Shown: piece by piece, positions 56,324 to 64,000 of the stretch
How positions within the stretch are numbered: position 1 is the stretch's first letter
Layout of the letters: the number at the start of each line of letters is the position of its first letter
Assembly (NCBI RefSeq): GCF_003477995.1
Contig: NZ_QUEM01000002.1
Location: 150,820 to 214,819 of the forward strand
Direction: 5' to 3'
DNA from: Bacteroides sp. OF04-15BH
GTDB taxonomy: Bacteria; Bacteroidota; Bacteroidia; Bacteroidales; Bacteroidaceae
DNA: 64,000 nucleotides
Notes under the pieces: model-generated
The model's input: only the letters and a program-made list of their open reading frames with translations
Told to the model about the DNA's origin: nothing
Databases searched by the model: none
Program-made: the position numbers and the translations under genes

Positions 56324-57424
56324 ATGAATATCTATCCTAAACTGATTATGGATGCGCTCGCCACAGTGCGCTATCCGGGTACCGGCAAGAATATTGTCGA
56401 GGCAGAGATGGTAGAGGATGATTTGCGCATCAGCGGTTTGCACGTTAGTTTCTCTCTTATTTTCGATAAACCGACAAATCCGTTTATCAAGTCCATCGTG
56501 AAAGCGGCCGAGGCTGCCATTCACGCTTATGTGGCTAAGGAAGTAGAGGTGGAAATCAACATAAAGACCATTCAGGCCCCGCGTCCCGAAGTGGGCAAAC
56601 TGTTGCCGGGTGTGAAGAATATCATTGCCGTATCTTCTGGAAAAGGTGGTGTGGGCAAGTCTACCGTAGCTGCCAATCTGGCTGTTGCGTTGGCCAAGAT
56701 GGGCTTTAAGGTCGGTTTGCTCGATGCCGATATTTTCGGTCCGAGTGTGCCGAAGATGTTCCAGATGGAGGATGCCCGCCCGTATGCCGAGAATATTAAT
56801 GGCCGCGACATGATCATTCCGGTGGAGAAGTATGGCATCAAGGTGCTTTCCATCGGTTTCTTTGTAGACCCCGACCAGGCTACCTTGTGGCGTGGCGGTA
56901 TGGCCAGCAATGCCCTGAAGCAGCTCATCGGCGATGCCGAATGGGGTGATTTGGACTATTTTGTGCTCGATACTCCTCCGGGAACCAGCGACATTCACCT
57001 CACTCTGGTGCAGACGCTGCCGATTACCGGTGCCGTGATTGTCAGCACACCGCAGCAGGTGGCTTTGGCCGATGCACGCAAGGGTATCAATATGTATATG
57101 AACGATAAGGTGAATGTGCCTATCCTCGGACTGGTGGAAAATATGGCTTGGTTCACGCCGGCCGAACTTCCGGAGAACAAGTATTACATCTTTGGTAAGG
57201 AAGGTGTGAAGCATCTGGCCGAGGAAATGAACGTGCCGTTGCTGGGACAGATTCCGGTGGTGCAGAGCATCTGCGAGAACGGCGACAAGGGAACTCCCGA
57301 AGCTTTGGATGGAGAAACTCCGGTGGGCAAGTCGTTCATGAAACTGGCAGCTGCCGTAGTGCGCCAGACAGACAAGAGAAATCAGGAACAGGCTCCGACA
57401 CACATTGTGGAAGTAAGCAAGTAA
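56324..57424 (+). CDS. mrp: Mrp/NBP35-type Fe-S carrier ATPase
   Basis: Mrp (ApbC) is a P-loop ATPase that carries or transfers iron-sulphur clusters. The 366-residue protein has an N-terminal MIP18/DUF59 domain (AGLHV-like RISGLHVSFSLIFDKP) and the ATPase domain with IAVSSGKGGVGKSTVAANLA, LDADIFGPSVPKM and the switch LDTPPGTSDIHLTL. The pair of Cys (CxxC) that many Mrp proteins have after the ENM motif is absent: the place reads ENMAWFTPAELPENKYYIFG. It therefore may bind cluster differently or not at all. A terminator follows. Confidence 0.92.
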   Translation: MNIYPKLIMDALATVRYPGTGKNIVEAEMVEDDLRISGLHVSFSLIFDKPTNPFIKSIVKAAEAAIHAYVAKEVEVEINIKTIQAPRPEVGKLLPGVKNIIAVSSGKGGVGKSTVAANLAVALAKMGFKVGLLDADIFGPSVPKMFQMEDARPYAENINGRDMIIPVEKYGIKVLSIGFFVDPDQATLWRGGMASNALKQLIGDAEWGDLDYFVLDTPPGTSDIHLTLVQTLPITGAVIVSTPQQVALADARKGINMYMNDKVNVPILGLVENMAWFTPAELPENKYYIFGKEGVKHLAEEMNVPLLGQIPVVQSICENGDKGTPEALDGETPVGKSFMKLAAAVVRQTDKRNQEQAPTHIVEVSK

Positions 57425-57450
57425 AGCGAGCTGTGCTCCTATAGATACAG

Positions 57451-57490
57451 CCTCCCCGCGTGCAGCTCTGTGCTGTGCGGGGAGGTTTTT
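57451..57490 (+). terminator. Terminator of trmB-mrp
   Basis: CCTCCCCGC pairs with GCGGGGAGG, followed by TTTTT. It lies 26 bases after the mrp stop. Confidence 0.88.
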
Positions 57491-57520
57491 CAGGTTAATA
57501 AGTTTTCAGGTAAAGATTGG

Positions 57521-58918
57521 ATGAATATGGATAGTCTGAAAGTTACAGGCAATCTGGAGTGGGACGGATTGCACCGTCCACAGATATTTTATGCGATGGC
57601 CGCCATTTTTTCGGGTTTGTTTCTGTCAGTTATTGACGGAAGCATCTGTAATGTGGCGCTTCCCAGCATTTCCAAGGAACTGCAGGTCAGTTCTTCCGAT
57701 TCCATTTGGGTGGTGAATGGATTCCAGCTCGTGGTGATGATGTTTCTGTTGCCTTTTTCCTCGTTGGGTGAACTGAAAGGATTCAAACAGGTATATCTGA
57801 CCGGGCTGGTGGTATTCCTGGTCGGCTCTCTTTGCTGCACCTTTTCAGTAACCCTGACACAGCTTGTGCTTTCGCGCATGTTGCAGGGAGTGGGTGCTGC
57901 CATGGTGATGAGTGTGAACGGCTCACTGGTGCGCCTGATCTATCCCAAAAAACATTTGCCCAAGGGCTTTGGACTGAATGCCATGGTGGTTGCTTTGGCC
58001 GCTGTGGCCGGTCCGACATTGGCCGCCGGTATTCTTGCCGTGGCTTCGTGGCCCTGGCTGTTTGCCATCAACATTCCGGTGGGAGTGGTCACTTTCTACT
58101 TTGCCTGGAAATATCTGCCCGATAATCCTACACGCATCGAAGGGCGCCGTTTTGATTATCGTTCGGCTTGTATGAATGCCCTTACTTTCGGTCTTTTTAT
58201 CGGCACATTGGAAGCTTATGCTCATGGTGCGAGCCTGACCTGGGTGTTTGGCGGACTCGTTTTGTTGCTTGCTGTGGGCACACTCTTTGTGCGCCAGCAG
58301 TTGTCGCAACCTTATCCCATGCTGCCTTTTGACCTGTTGCGCATACCGGTTTTCGGTTTGTCCGTTCTGACAAGTATTTGTTCTTTCACTTCGCAGATGC
58401 TGGCCATGGTATCCATTCCCTTTCTGTTGCACCACACTTTTGGGTTTGATGCCGTGCGTACCGGTTTGTTTATGACAGCCTGGCCGCTGGTCATCGTATT
58501 TGCTTCACCTGTTGCCGGCTTTCTGGTCGGCAAGATTCACGCCGGACTGTTAGGAGGTATCGGTCTGCTGATTATGAGTTGCGGATGTTTTCTGTTGTCT
58601 ACAATGCCGGCGTCTGCGCCACAGATGCTGCTGATTGCCGGACTGATGCTGTGTGGCTTGGGATTCGGACTGTTCCAGTCGCCCAACAATCACCTGATGC
58701 TCAGTTCCGCTCCAGCCTATCGCAGTGGAGGTGCGAGCGGCATGCAGGCTACGGCCCGTCTCGTCGGTCAGACCACGGGAGCCACTCTGGTGGCTTTGAT
58801 GTTCCACCTCACTCCCGATTCAGCTCCTCATAATGCGCTGTTGCTGGCCGGAGTGCTTACCTTTGTCGGCGCCTTTGTTTCCTCTTCACGTGTGAAGGCA
58901 AAACGCGTGGAGCGCTAG
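57521..58918 (+). CDS. MFS transporter, DHA2 (14-helix drug:H+ antiporter) type
   Basis: This inner-membrane exporter has 465 residues from the ATG at 57521. About fourteen hydrophobic segments are seen. The MFS family motifs include SVIDGSICNVALPSISKELQ (motif D1) and LTQLVLSRMLQGVGAAMVMS. The segment FGLNAMVVALAAVAGPTLAA and WPWLFAINIPVGVVTFYFAW match the DHA2 group. A GTG-started upstream extension lies within the mrp terminator and was rejected. The substrate is unknown. It is flanked by its own terminator upstream and the methyltransferase promoter downstream. Confidence 0.92.
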   Translation: MNMDSLKVTGNLEWDGLHRPQIFYAMAAIFSGLFLSVIDGSICNVALPSISKELQVSSSDSIWVVNGFQLVVMMFLLPFSSLGELKGFKQVYLTGLVVFLVGSLCCTFSVTLTQLVLSRMLQGVGAAMVMSVNGSLVRLIYPKKHLPKGFGLNAMVVALAAVAGPTLAAGILAVASWPWLFAINIPVGVVTFYFAWKYLPDNPTRIEGRRFDYRSACMNALTFGLFIGTLEAYAHGASLTWVFGGLVLLLAVGTLFVRQQLSQPYPMLPFDLLRIPVFGLSVLTSICSFTSQMLAMVSIPFLLHHTFGFDAVRTGLFMTAWPLVIVFASPVAGFLVGKIHAGLLGGIGLLIMSCGCFLLSTMPASAPQMLLIAGLMLCGLGFGLFQSPNNHLMLSSAPAYRSGGASGMQATARLVGQTTGATLVALMFHLTPDSAPHNALLLAGVLTFVGAFVSSSRVKAKRVER

Positions 58919-58979
58919 GCATTTTTCATTTTTAACACGCTGCGCGGGGAGAGTCCTCCCTGTTGCCGAAAAAAAACAT

Positions 58980-58987
58980 TATATTTG
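58980..58987 (+). promoter_or_regulatory. Putative -7 promoter element for the methyltransferase-kinase-regulator operon
   Basis: TATATTTG, a full consensus match 25 bases upstream of the ATG at 59013. Confidence 0.55.
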
Positions 58988-59012
58988 CGATAATATCAAA
59001 AGCCTATTTTTT

Positions 59013-59747
59013 ATGATAACCACAGTATTGGATTCCAGTTCCGACCCGATGGGGGCGGCATTGCAGGAGTATATGAAAAAGGGGAAAGCCTCCAAGTTAC
59101 GCGTGCTTTCTTCTTTGTTTGACGAAGATGAATTGCCGGTGCCTCTGTTGTTCCGCGAAGAGAAAGACATGTCGGATATCGAGCGAAAGGCTCTGGAACT
59201 GGCCCGGGGGCGTGTGCTCGATGTGGGAGCCGGTGCGGGTTGTCATAGTCTGGTCTTGCAGAACAGAGGGCTGGAAGTTACTGCCATAGACATTTCTCCG
59301 CTGTCGGTACAGGTACAGCAGGAGAGAGGGGTGTGGGATGCCCGTGTGGTCAACCTGTTCGACCCGACCTTTGCCGAGCAGTATGACACCATCCTGTTTC
59401 TGATGAACGGATCGGGCATTGTGGGCAAGCTGGAGAACATGCCTGCATTTTTCAACAAGATGAAGCTTTTACTTGCCGAGGGAGGACGCGTCTATATGGA
59501 TTCGTCCGACTTGAGATATATTTTTGAGAACGAGGACGGAAGTCTGGACATTGACTTGAATGCCGCTTATTATGGAGAAGTGGACTATCAGATGAAATAC
59601 AGAAATGTTTCCGGTCCGAAGTTCGACTGGCTCTATGTAGATTTTGAAACATTATCTTATTATGCTTCGGAATACGGTTTTACGGCGACCAAGATTCTCG
59701 AAGGCGGTCATTACGACTATCTTGCTTGTATAGAACGACAGAAATAA
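59013..59747 (+). CDS. Class I SAM-dependent methyltransferase
   Basis: The 244-residue protein has a Rossmann methyltransferase core: VLDVGAGAGCHSLVLQNRGL (motif I), VTAIDISPLSVQVQQ (acidic loop), YDTILFLMNGSGIVGKLENM (motif IV) and LLAEGGRVYMDSSDLRYIF (motif VI). The substrate is not indicated; no RNA-binding or protein-binding domain is attached. The kinase gene starts 10 bases after its stop, with AAGGAGGGATTG between them, so the three genes from here to 63609 make one operon. Linkage to a two-component pair is notable, but a functional link is inference. Confidence 0.88.
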   Translation: MITTVLDSSSDPMGAALQEYMKKGKASKLRVLSSLFDEDELPVPLLFREEKDMSDIERKALELARGRVLDVGAGAGCHSLVLQNRGLEVTAIDISPLSVQVQQERGVWDARVVNLFDPTFAEQYDTILFLMNGSGIVGKLENMPAFFNKMKLLLAEGGRVYMDSSDLRYIFENEDGSLDIDLNAAYYGEVDYQMKYRNVSGPKFDWLYVDFETLSYYASEYGFTATKILEGGHYDYLACIERQK

Positions 59748-59757
59748 GGAGGGATTG

Positions 59758-62250
59758 ATGAAACTGGGAACTTCCATAAAGGTGGCCTTTGGCTATGTGA
59801 TCCTTATTCTGCTGCTTATGGTGTCGATTTTTTATATCTACGACAAATTGATGCTGTTGGAGCGGTCTGAGCAGGCCGAAAAAGCCATCACCGAGCGCCG
59901 TCGTGCCGTGAATACCGTGGTGAGCCGGCTGTATGAAGCCGAAATCGTGGCTCAGTATGTCAGCATCGGGCAGATTCCGAATTCACAGGCCTATCAGGAA
60001 GCCATGAAGAGCGCTTGCGAGGCAATAGACTCTCTGCGGACTGTATTTACCGACGAAGGGCAGCGCCTGCGTCTCGACACACTGAAGGATTTGTTGGGAC
60101 AAAAGGAAAAGAACATGCGGTCGTTGCTCCATCTGGTGAGCGACACCAAGGAGAATCAGGCCTACAAAAGCCAGATCAAGAAAATGATTGCTCAGCAGGA
60201 TACGGTGGTGAACCAGCCGAAGATCCAGAAAAAGGTGATCACTAACAATCAGTCTTATGTTGTCAAGCAGAAAAAGAAGAAACGATTCTTCCAGCGTCTG
60301 GCCGAGGCTTTCTCTCCGGCCAAGGAAGATTCCACCGAGGTGAACAAAGTGGTTCAGGAGGTTTATATCGACACGGTGCAGCAGGAAGCCTATAATGCGG
60401 CCGACACGCTGGTGAATATCTTGCAGCGGGCAGAAGACAGCGTGTCGCTGCAGAAGTCACGCCGCACTGACCTGATCCGTAACCGGCTGAAAGAACAGCA
60501 GGCATCCGGTGCCTTGCTCAGCCTGAAGGTTACCCAAATGCTGGAAACCATCGAGCAGGAAGAACAGCAACTGCTGAACCGAAGGATGCAACGTGAGGCC
60601 GAGATCCGTCAGAAAGCGGCTTTGACTCTGGCCATTATTTCCATATCGGCGGTGTTGCTGGCTTTGGTGTTCTCCTTTATCGTGTGGAGAGACATCACAC
60701 AGAGCAATCATTACCGCAAGGAGTTGGAAAAGGCCAAGAAGCGGGCTGAAGACCTGTTGCAGGTGCGTGAACGACTGATGCTCACCATCACCCATGATAT
60801 CAAGGCTCCTGTCGGCTCCATTCTGGGATATATAGATTTGCTTTCGCGCCTGCTCAAGGAGAAGCGTTCGCAGTTCTATCTGGAGAATATGCGCAGTTCG
60901 GCGCAGCATCTGCTCCGGCTGGTCACTTCGCTGCTTGATTTTCATCGCCTGGATGCCAATAAGATGGACATTCAGAGTGTGGCATTCAATCCCAAGCAGC
61001 TTTTCGAGACTTTGTTTACCAGCTTCGTGCCGTTGGCCCATAAGAAAGGGCTGGAGATTACCGCCGAACTGGACGAGGCCTTGAACGGAAGCTTTGCGGG
61101 AGATCCTTTCCGCATTCGTCAGATTACCGACAACTTGTTGAGTAATGCGCTGAAATTTACGGAAAAGGGTGGAATCACACTTCAGGTAAAACTGGAAGAA
61201 CCCCTGATGCATATCGCCGTGAAAGATACCGGCTGCGGCATGTCGCTTGAGGAACAGAAGAAAGTGTTCCAAGCATTTACCCGCCTTACCAGTGCGCAAG
61301 GACAGGAAGGTTTCGGTCTGGGACTGTCCATTACTCAGAAACTGGTGGAACTTTTGGGCGGAAGCATCCGCATAGGCAGCCATGTAGGGCATGGAACCAC
61401 GTTTCATGTTTATCTGCCTTTGAAGCACGAGCCGCTGCATCAGAAAGCGGATGAGGAGATGCCGCAGATGCGGGGCAAACTGCGTGTGGTGATGATTGAC
61501 GATGACCGCATACAGATGCAGTTGAACCGGGCGATGTTCGAGTCTACTCTGGGCGACCAGAAACTGGAACTGACTTGTTGCCTGAGCCCTGAAGAACTGT
61601 TCGAGGCCCTGAAGAAACAGGAATACGACCTTTTGTTTACCGACATACAGATGCCGGGAATGAACGGTTTTGAGCTGCTGAAATCGGTCCGTGCCCTTTC
61701 GGGCACTTGCGGACGGAGTATTCCGGTGGTGGCCATTACCGCTCGCAGCGACATGAGCGAGCAGGATTTTGTAGCCCACGGATTTGCGGCCAGCCTGTAT
61801 AAGCCGTTCAATGCCGGTGAACTGGTCAAGACCGTAGAACGTGTTCTGGGAATGAGTACCGGTGTGCAGGTCGATGAAACGCCCGAACCGGCTCCCGCTA
61901 CGGAACCGCAGCTCGATTTCAAGAATCTGCTGGCTTTTGCCGACGGAGACCGTGAGGCTTCGCGGCAGATTCTGGAGACCTTCGTGGCCGAAAGCACACA
62001 GAATGTGGAGCAGATGAGGCTGGCTTTGGAGCAGGAAGACATCAGGCGTGTGGGAGAGATAACTCACAAGATGCTCCCTTCGTACACCATGCTCGGCGCG
62101 CAGGAAGTGTGTCAGGTGTTGAAAGTGTTGGAAACCAAACGCACCATGAACACCATGAACGAGGAAGAAAAGGAAATGATCAGAAATCTGATGCTTCAGA
62201 TTCAGGATATAATAAAACAAGGAGAGCGCGAGGCCTCCTTAGTGTCATAA
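59758..62250 (+). CDS. Hybrid sensor histidine kinase with REC and Hpt domains
   Basis: This is an 830-residue membrane kinase that should phosphorylate a partner through a four-step relay. TM1 is at about 10-28 (VAFGYVILILLLMVSIFYIY). A helical periplasmic sensor of about 260 residues follows, then TM2 (ALTLAIISISAVLLALVFSF). HisKA has its His at about residue 346 in THDIKAPVGSIL. HATPase has the N box DNLLSNALKFTEKGG, DTGCGMS and GFGLGLSIT. The REC phospho-Asp is at about 629 in LLFTDIQMPGMNGFEL. The Hpt His is at about 770 in ITHKMLPSYTMLGA. AAGGAGGGATTG precedes the ATG. The sensed signal is unknown. Confidence 0.95.
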   Translation: MKLGTSIKVAFGYVILILLLMVSIFYIYDKLMLLERSEQAEKAITERRRAVNTVVSRLYEAEIVAQYVSIGQIPNSQAYQEAMKSACEAIDSLRTVFTDEGQRLRLDTLKDLLGQKEKNMRSLLHLVSDTKENQAYKSQIKKMIAQQDTVVNQPKIQKKVITNNQSYVVKQKKKKRFFQRLAEAFSPAKEDSTEVNKVVQEVYIDTVQQEAYNAADTLVNILQRAEDSVSLQKSRRTDLIRNRLKEQQASGALLSLKVTQMLETIEQEEQQLLNRRMQREAEIRQKAALTLAIISISAVLLALVFSFIVWRDITQSNHYRKELEKAKKRAEDLLQVRERLMLTITHDIKAPVGSILGYIDLLSRLLKEKRSQFYLENMRSSAQHLLRLVTSLLDFHRLDANKMDIQSVAFNPKQLFETLFTSFVPLAHKKGLEITAELDEALNGSFAGDPFRIRQITDNLLSNALKFTEKGGITLQVKLEEPLMHIAVKDTGCGMSLEEQKKVFQAFTRLTSAQGQEGFGLGLSITQKLVELLGGSIRIGSHVGHGTTFHVYLPLKHEPLHQKADEEMPQMRGKLRVVMIDDDRIQMQLNRAMFESTLGDQKLELTCCLSPEELFEALKKQEYDLLFTDIQMPGMNGFELLKSVRALSGTCGRSIPVVAITARSDMSEQDFVAHGFAASLYKPFNAGELVKTVERVLGMSTGVQVDETPEPAPATEPQLDFKNLLAFADGDREASRQILETFVAESTQNVEQMRLALEQEDIRRVGEITHKMLPSYTMLGAQEVCQVLKVLETKRTMNTMNEEEKEMIRNLMLQIQDIIKQGEREASLVS

Positions 62251-62253
62251 AAT

Positions 62254-63609
62254 ATGGGAACAATGAAGTCCATTTTAATTGTAGAAGACGATTTGACTTT
62301 TTCTACCATGTTGAAAACCTGGTTAGGAAAAAGAGGCTTTGCCGTGGATACGGCGAGCAATAACGCACGTGCCCGGAAAATCCTGCATCAGCAGGAATAC
62401 GACCTGGTGCTTTCCGACCTCCGTCTGCCCGACGAGGACGGTCTTTATCTGTTGTCCTGGCTGCGCGGCATGGGCAACAACACCCCGTTTATCATCATGA
62501 CCAGTTATGCCGAGGTGCAAAATGTGGTGGATGCCATGAAGCAGGGAGCCAGCGATTATATTGCCAAACCGGTTCAGCCCGACATACTCCTTAAAAAGAT
62601 TGACGATGCCCTGAGCGCTCCTCTGCCCGACGACAGCAAACTCGATGTCGTGGCGGGCGAAGCGGATCATGACTCCTATACGAACAATTTTCTGGAAGGC
62701 GAAAGCGAAGCGGCGCGCATGCTCTATAATTATGTGCGTCTGGTGGCGCCGACCCCGATGTCGGTACTCATCAACGGAGCTAGCGGTACGGGTAAGGAGT
62801 ATGTGGCCCACCGCATCCATCAGCTCAGCAAGCGGGCCGACAAGCCTTTTGTGGCCATTGACTGCGGTGCCATGCTCAAGGAGCTTGCCGCCTCCGAATT
62901 CTTCGGCCATGTGAAAGGCTCGTTTACCGGAGCCGTGACCGACAAGACCGGTGCTTTTGTGGAGGCCAATGGGGGAACCTTGTTTTTGGATGAAGTCGGA
63001 AACTTGAGCTATGATGTGCAGGTGCAGTTGCTGCGCGCCATTCAGGAACACCGCATCCGTCCGGTGGGCTCTACTCAGGAAATCGAGGTGGATGTGCGTC
63101 TGGTCTGTGCCACAAACGAGAATCTGGAGCAGGCTATTGCCAATGGACAGTTTCGTGAGGACTTGTATCATCGCATCAATGAGTTTACGTTGAAGATGCC
63201 GGCATTGAAGGACCGTCAGGAAGACATTCTGCTTTTTGCCAATTTCTTCCTCGATCAGGCCAACCGCGAGCTCGACAAGGATTTGATTGGTTTTGATATG
63301 AATGCCGAGCGGGCGTTGCAAACCTATTCCTGGCCCGGTAACTTGCGTCAGATGAAAAATGTGATTAAACGTGCCACTTTGTTGGCCAAGGGAGATTTCA
63401 TCACGCGCGAAGATTTGGGCGAGCAACTTACCGAGGTGCGTCCTGCTGCCCCGCAGAATACTTTTGCCCTGCATGATGCCGTATCAGAGAAGGAACGTAT
63501 CCTCCAGGCACTTCAGGCCACGAACAATAACAAGAGCAAGGCGGCCCAACTGTTGGGCATCGACCGGAAAACGCTCTATAACAAACTCAAACTTTATCAG
63601 CTGTCCTGA
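62254..63609 (+). CDS. Sigma-54-dependent response regulator (NtrC type)
   Basis: This is a 451-residue enhancer-binding activator of RpoN promoters. The REC domain has its phospho-Asp at 55 (LVLSDLRLPDEDG) and the Lys in DYIAKPVQP. The AAA+ domain has Walker A GASGTGKE (about 175-182) and the sigma-54 contact loop GSFTGA (about 222-227, Ser for the usual Ala). Walker B GGTLFLDEVGNL and NGQFREDLYHRINEFTLKMP follow. A Fis-type helix-turn-helix at the end (NNNKSKAAQLLGIDRKTLYN) binds DNA. It starts three bases after the kinase gene, its likely partner. The sigma-54 promoter at 63725 is an obvious local target. Confidence 0.96.
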   Translation: MGTMKSILIVEDDLTFSTMLKTWLGKRGFAVDTASNNARARKILHQQEYDLVLSDLRLPDEDGLYLLSWLRGMGNNTPFIIMTSYAEVQNVVDAMKQGASDYIAKPVQPDILLKKIDDALSAPLPDDSKLDVVAGEADHDSYTNNFLEGESEAARMLYNYVRLVAPTPMSVLINGASGTGKEYVAHRIHQLSKRADKPFVAIDCGAMLKELAASEFFGHVKGSFTGAVTDKTGAFVEANGGTLFLDEVGNLSYDVQVQLLRAIQEHRIRPVGSTQEIEVDVRLVCATNENLEQAIANGQFREDLYHRINEFTLKMPALKDRQEDILLFANFFLDQANRELDKDLIGFDMNAERALQTYSWPGNLRQMKNVIKRATLLAKGDFITREDLGEQLTEVRPAAPQNTFALHDAVSEKERILQALQATNNNKSKAAQLLGIDRKTLYNKLKLYQLS

Positions 63610-63610
63610 T

Positions 63611-63657
63611 TGTGGACAAATTCTACAGTCGGGTTGCATAAATTCCACAATTCCACA
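63611..63657. promoter_or_regulatory. Candidate enhancer repeats for the response regulator
   Basis: AATTCYACA occurs three times (63619-63627, 63641-63649, 63649-63657). The first copy is joined to an inverted TGTGGA at 63611, giving TGTGGA-N5-TCTACA. The repeats lie about 95-140 bases upstream of the predicted sigma-54 start, a normal distance for enhancer sites. The first two are 22 bases apart, two DNA turns. Confidence 0.45.
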
Positions 63658-63687
63658 CTTCGCCACAGGAGTGTGGATTTTTTTTAT
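63652..63687 (+). terminator. Terminator of the methyltransferase-kinase-regulator operon
   Basis: TCCACACT pairs with AGTGTGGA over a ten-base loop, followed by eight T residues, 42 bases after the regulator stop. Its left arm shares sequence with the enhancer-like repeats. Confidence 0.85.
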
Positions 63688-63724
63688 TCTTGAGAATCAA
63701 TGTATTACTACTTTTTGGTACGAT

Positions 63725-63740
63725 TGGCACGCCACTTGCA
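63725..63740 (+). promoter_or_regulatory. Sigma-54 (-24/-12) promoter
   Basis: TTGGCACGCCACTTGCA contains the GG (63726-63727) and GC (63738-63739) dinucleotides separated by exactly ten bases, matching the RpoN consensus TGGCACG-N4-TTGCA. The predicted start is near 63751, 44 bases before the ATG of the small secreted protein. Confidence 0.88.
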
Positions 63741-63794
63741 TGATATTAAGCAGAACAAGCAAACAAGAAAATATAAACTAAAAACGATAAGATT

Positions 63795-64000
63795 ATGAGA
63801 AAGTTATTTGTAGCAGTAGCAGCAGTGATGGTAGTAAGTGCAACAGCATTTTCAAGCAATAATAAGATGACAAATAGAGTGGTTGATGAACCGGATACTG
63901 TTGTTGTAGATTCTAGCAAAGCACAAACATTAGTAGACGACACCGTAACTTCAGACACCGTAGTTACCGCCGATGAAACTACATTTGCTCTGGCAATGGC
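63795..64000 (+). CDS. Small secreted protein, 3' end beyond window
   Basis: The open frame begins MRKLFVAVAAVMVVSATAFS, a clear Sec signal, and runs off the window after 68 codons. The mature part is acidic and rich in Asp, Thr, Val and Ser (VVDSSKAQTLVDDTVTSDTV). Its pattern is like the exported extension of the ExbB protein at 35188. No known family is recognised in the visible part. It sits 55 bases downstream of the sigma-54 promoter, so it is probably induced by the response regulator encoded just upstream. Confidence 0.8.
   Translation, partial: MRKLFVAVAAVMVVSATAFSSNNKMTNRVVDEPDTVVVDSSKAQTLVDDTVTSDTVVTADETTFALAM

Noticed and set aside
60457-62220. 587-residue minus-strand open frame opposite the hybrid kinase
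   Set aside because: It is a shadow of the kinase gene in a GC-rich region; no signal, motif or promoter supports it.

Overview
The window is a stretch of core chromosome from a member of the order Bacteroidales (Bacteroides, Phocaeicola, Prevotella or a close relative; I cannot fix the genus). The reasons are the repeated Bacteroidetes -7 promoter element TAnnTTTG upstream of genes on both strands, Bacteroidetes-typical families (DUF5683, DUF4837, DUF1573, PorQ, the epimerase-type threonine dehydrogenase, TonB/ExbB/ExbD sets), tRNA genes without encoded CCA, and few Shine-Dalgarno sequences. I see no insertion sequence, prophage, integrase, rRNA operon or CRISPR array.

Layout. 1-4710 (minus): parA-parB-DUF5683-mltD-relA/spoT, with the last gene cut by the window edge. 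4924-6830 (plus): surE-lpxB. 6974-10348 (minus): rsfS-ftsH-cdsA. 10560-10730: two identical tRNA-Gln(CTG) genes. 10984-14806 (minus): a DUF349 repeat protein, corA and ksgA. 14899-20008 (plus): a flippase-like membrane protein, pepD, and a PiT phosphate transporter with a PhoU-like tail. 20506-29392 (plus): a giant alpha-2-macroglobulin-like protein, a phytase-like protein, a DUF4837 lipoprotein and a DUF1573 protein. 29584-32142 (minus): porQ-cmk-ispH. 32340-37582 (plus): tonB, a polyprenyl synthase, tatD, tRNA-Ser(GGA), then exbB-unknown membrane protein-exbD-exbD. 37705-38232: an Lrp-type regulator.

38799-42032 (minus): a membrane AraC-type regulator, folA, thyA and an unknown membrane protein. 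42126-43598: an rRNA methyltransferase. 43678-45968: kbl and tdh, divergent, together making a threonine-to-glycine pathway. 46508-50157 (minus): MATE pump, cytidylate-kinase-like protein, phosphoesterase and dTDP-glucose 4,6-dehydratase in one tight operon. 50383-58918 (plus): mnmA-xseA-xseB, ilvE, an OmpA-type lipoprotein, trmB-mrp and an MFS pump. 59013-64000 (plus): methyltransferase, hybrid histidine kinase and sigma-54 response regulator in one operon, followed by a textbook sigma-54 promoter in front of a small secreted protein that runs off the window.

Most of the content is housekeeping: chromosome partitioning, stringent response, lipid A and phospholipid synthesis, tRNA and rRNA modification, nucleotide and isoprenoid metabolism. 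The most informative local signals are the sigma-54 circuit at the right end, Pho-box-like repeats upstream of the phosphate transporter, a leader hairpin upstream of corA, a palindrome over the lrp promoter, and the thioester-less macroglobulin. I do not see a clearly new defence or mobile system.
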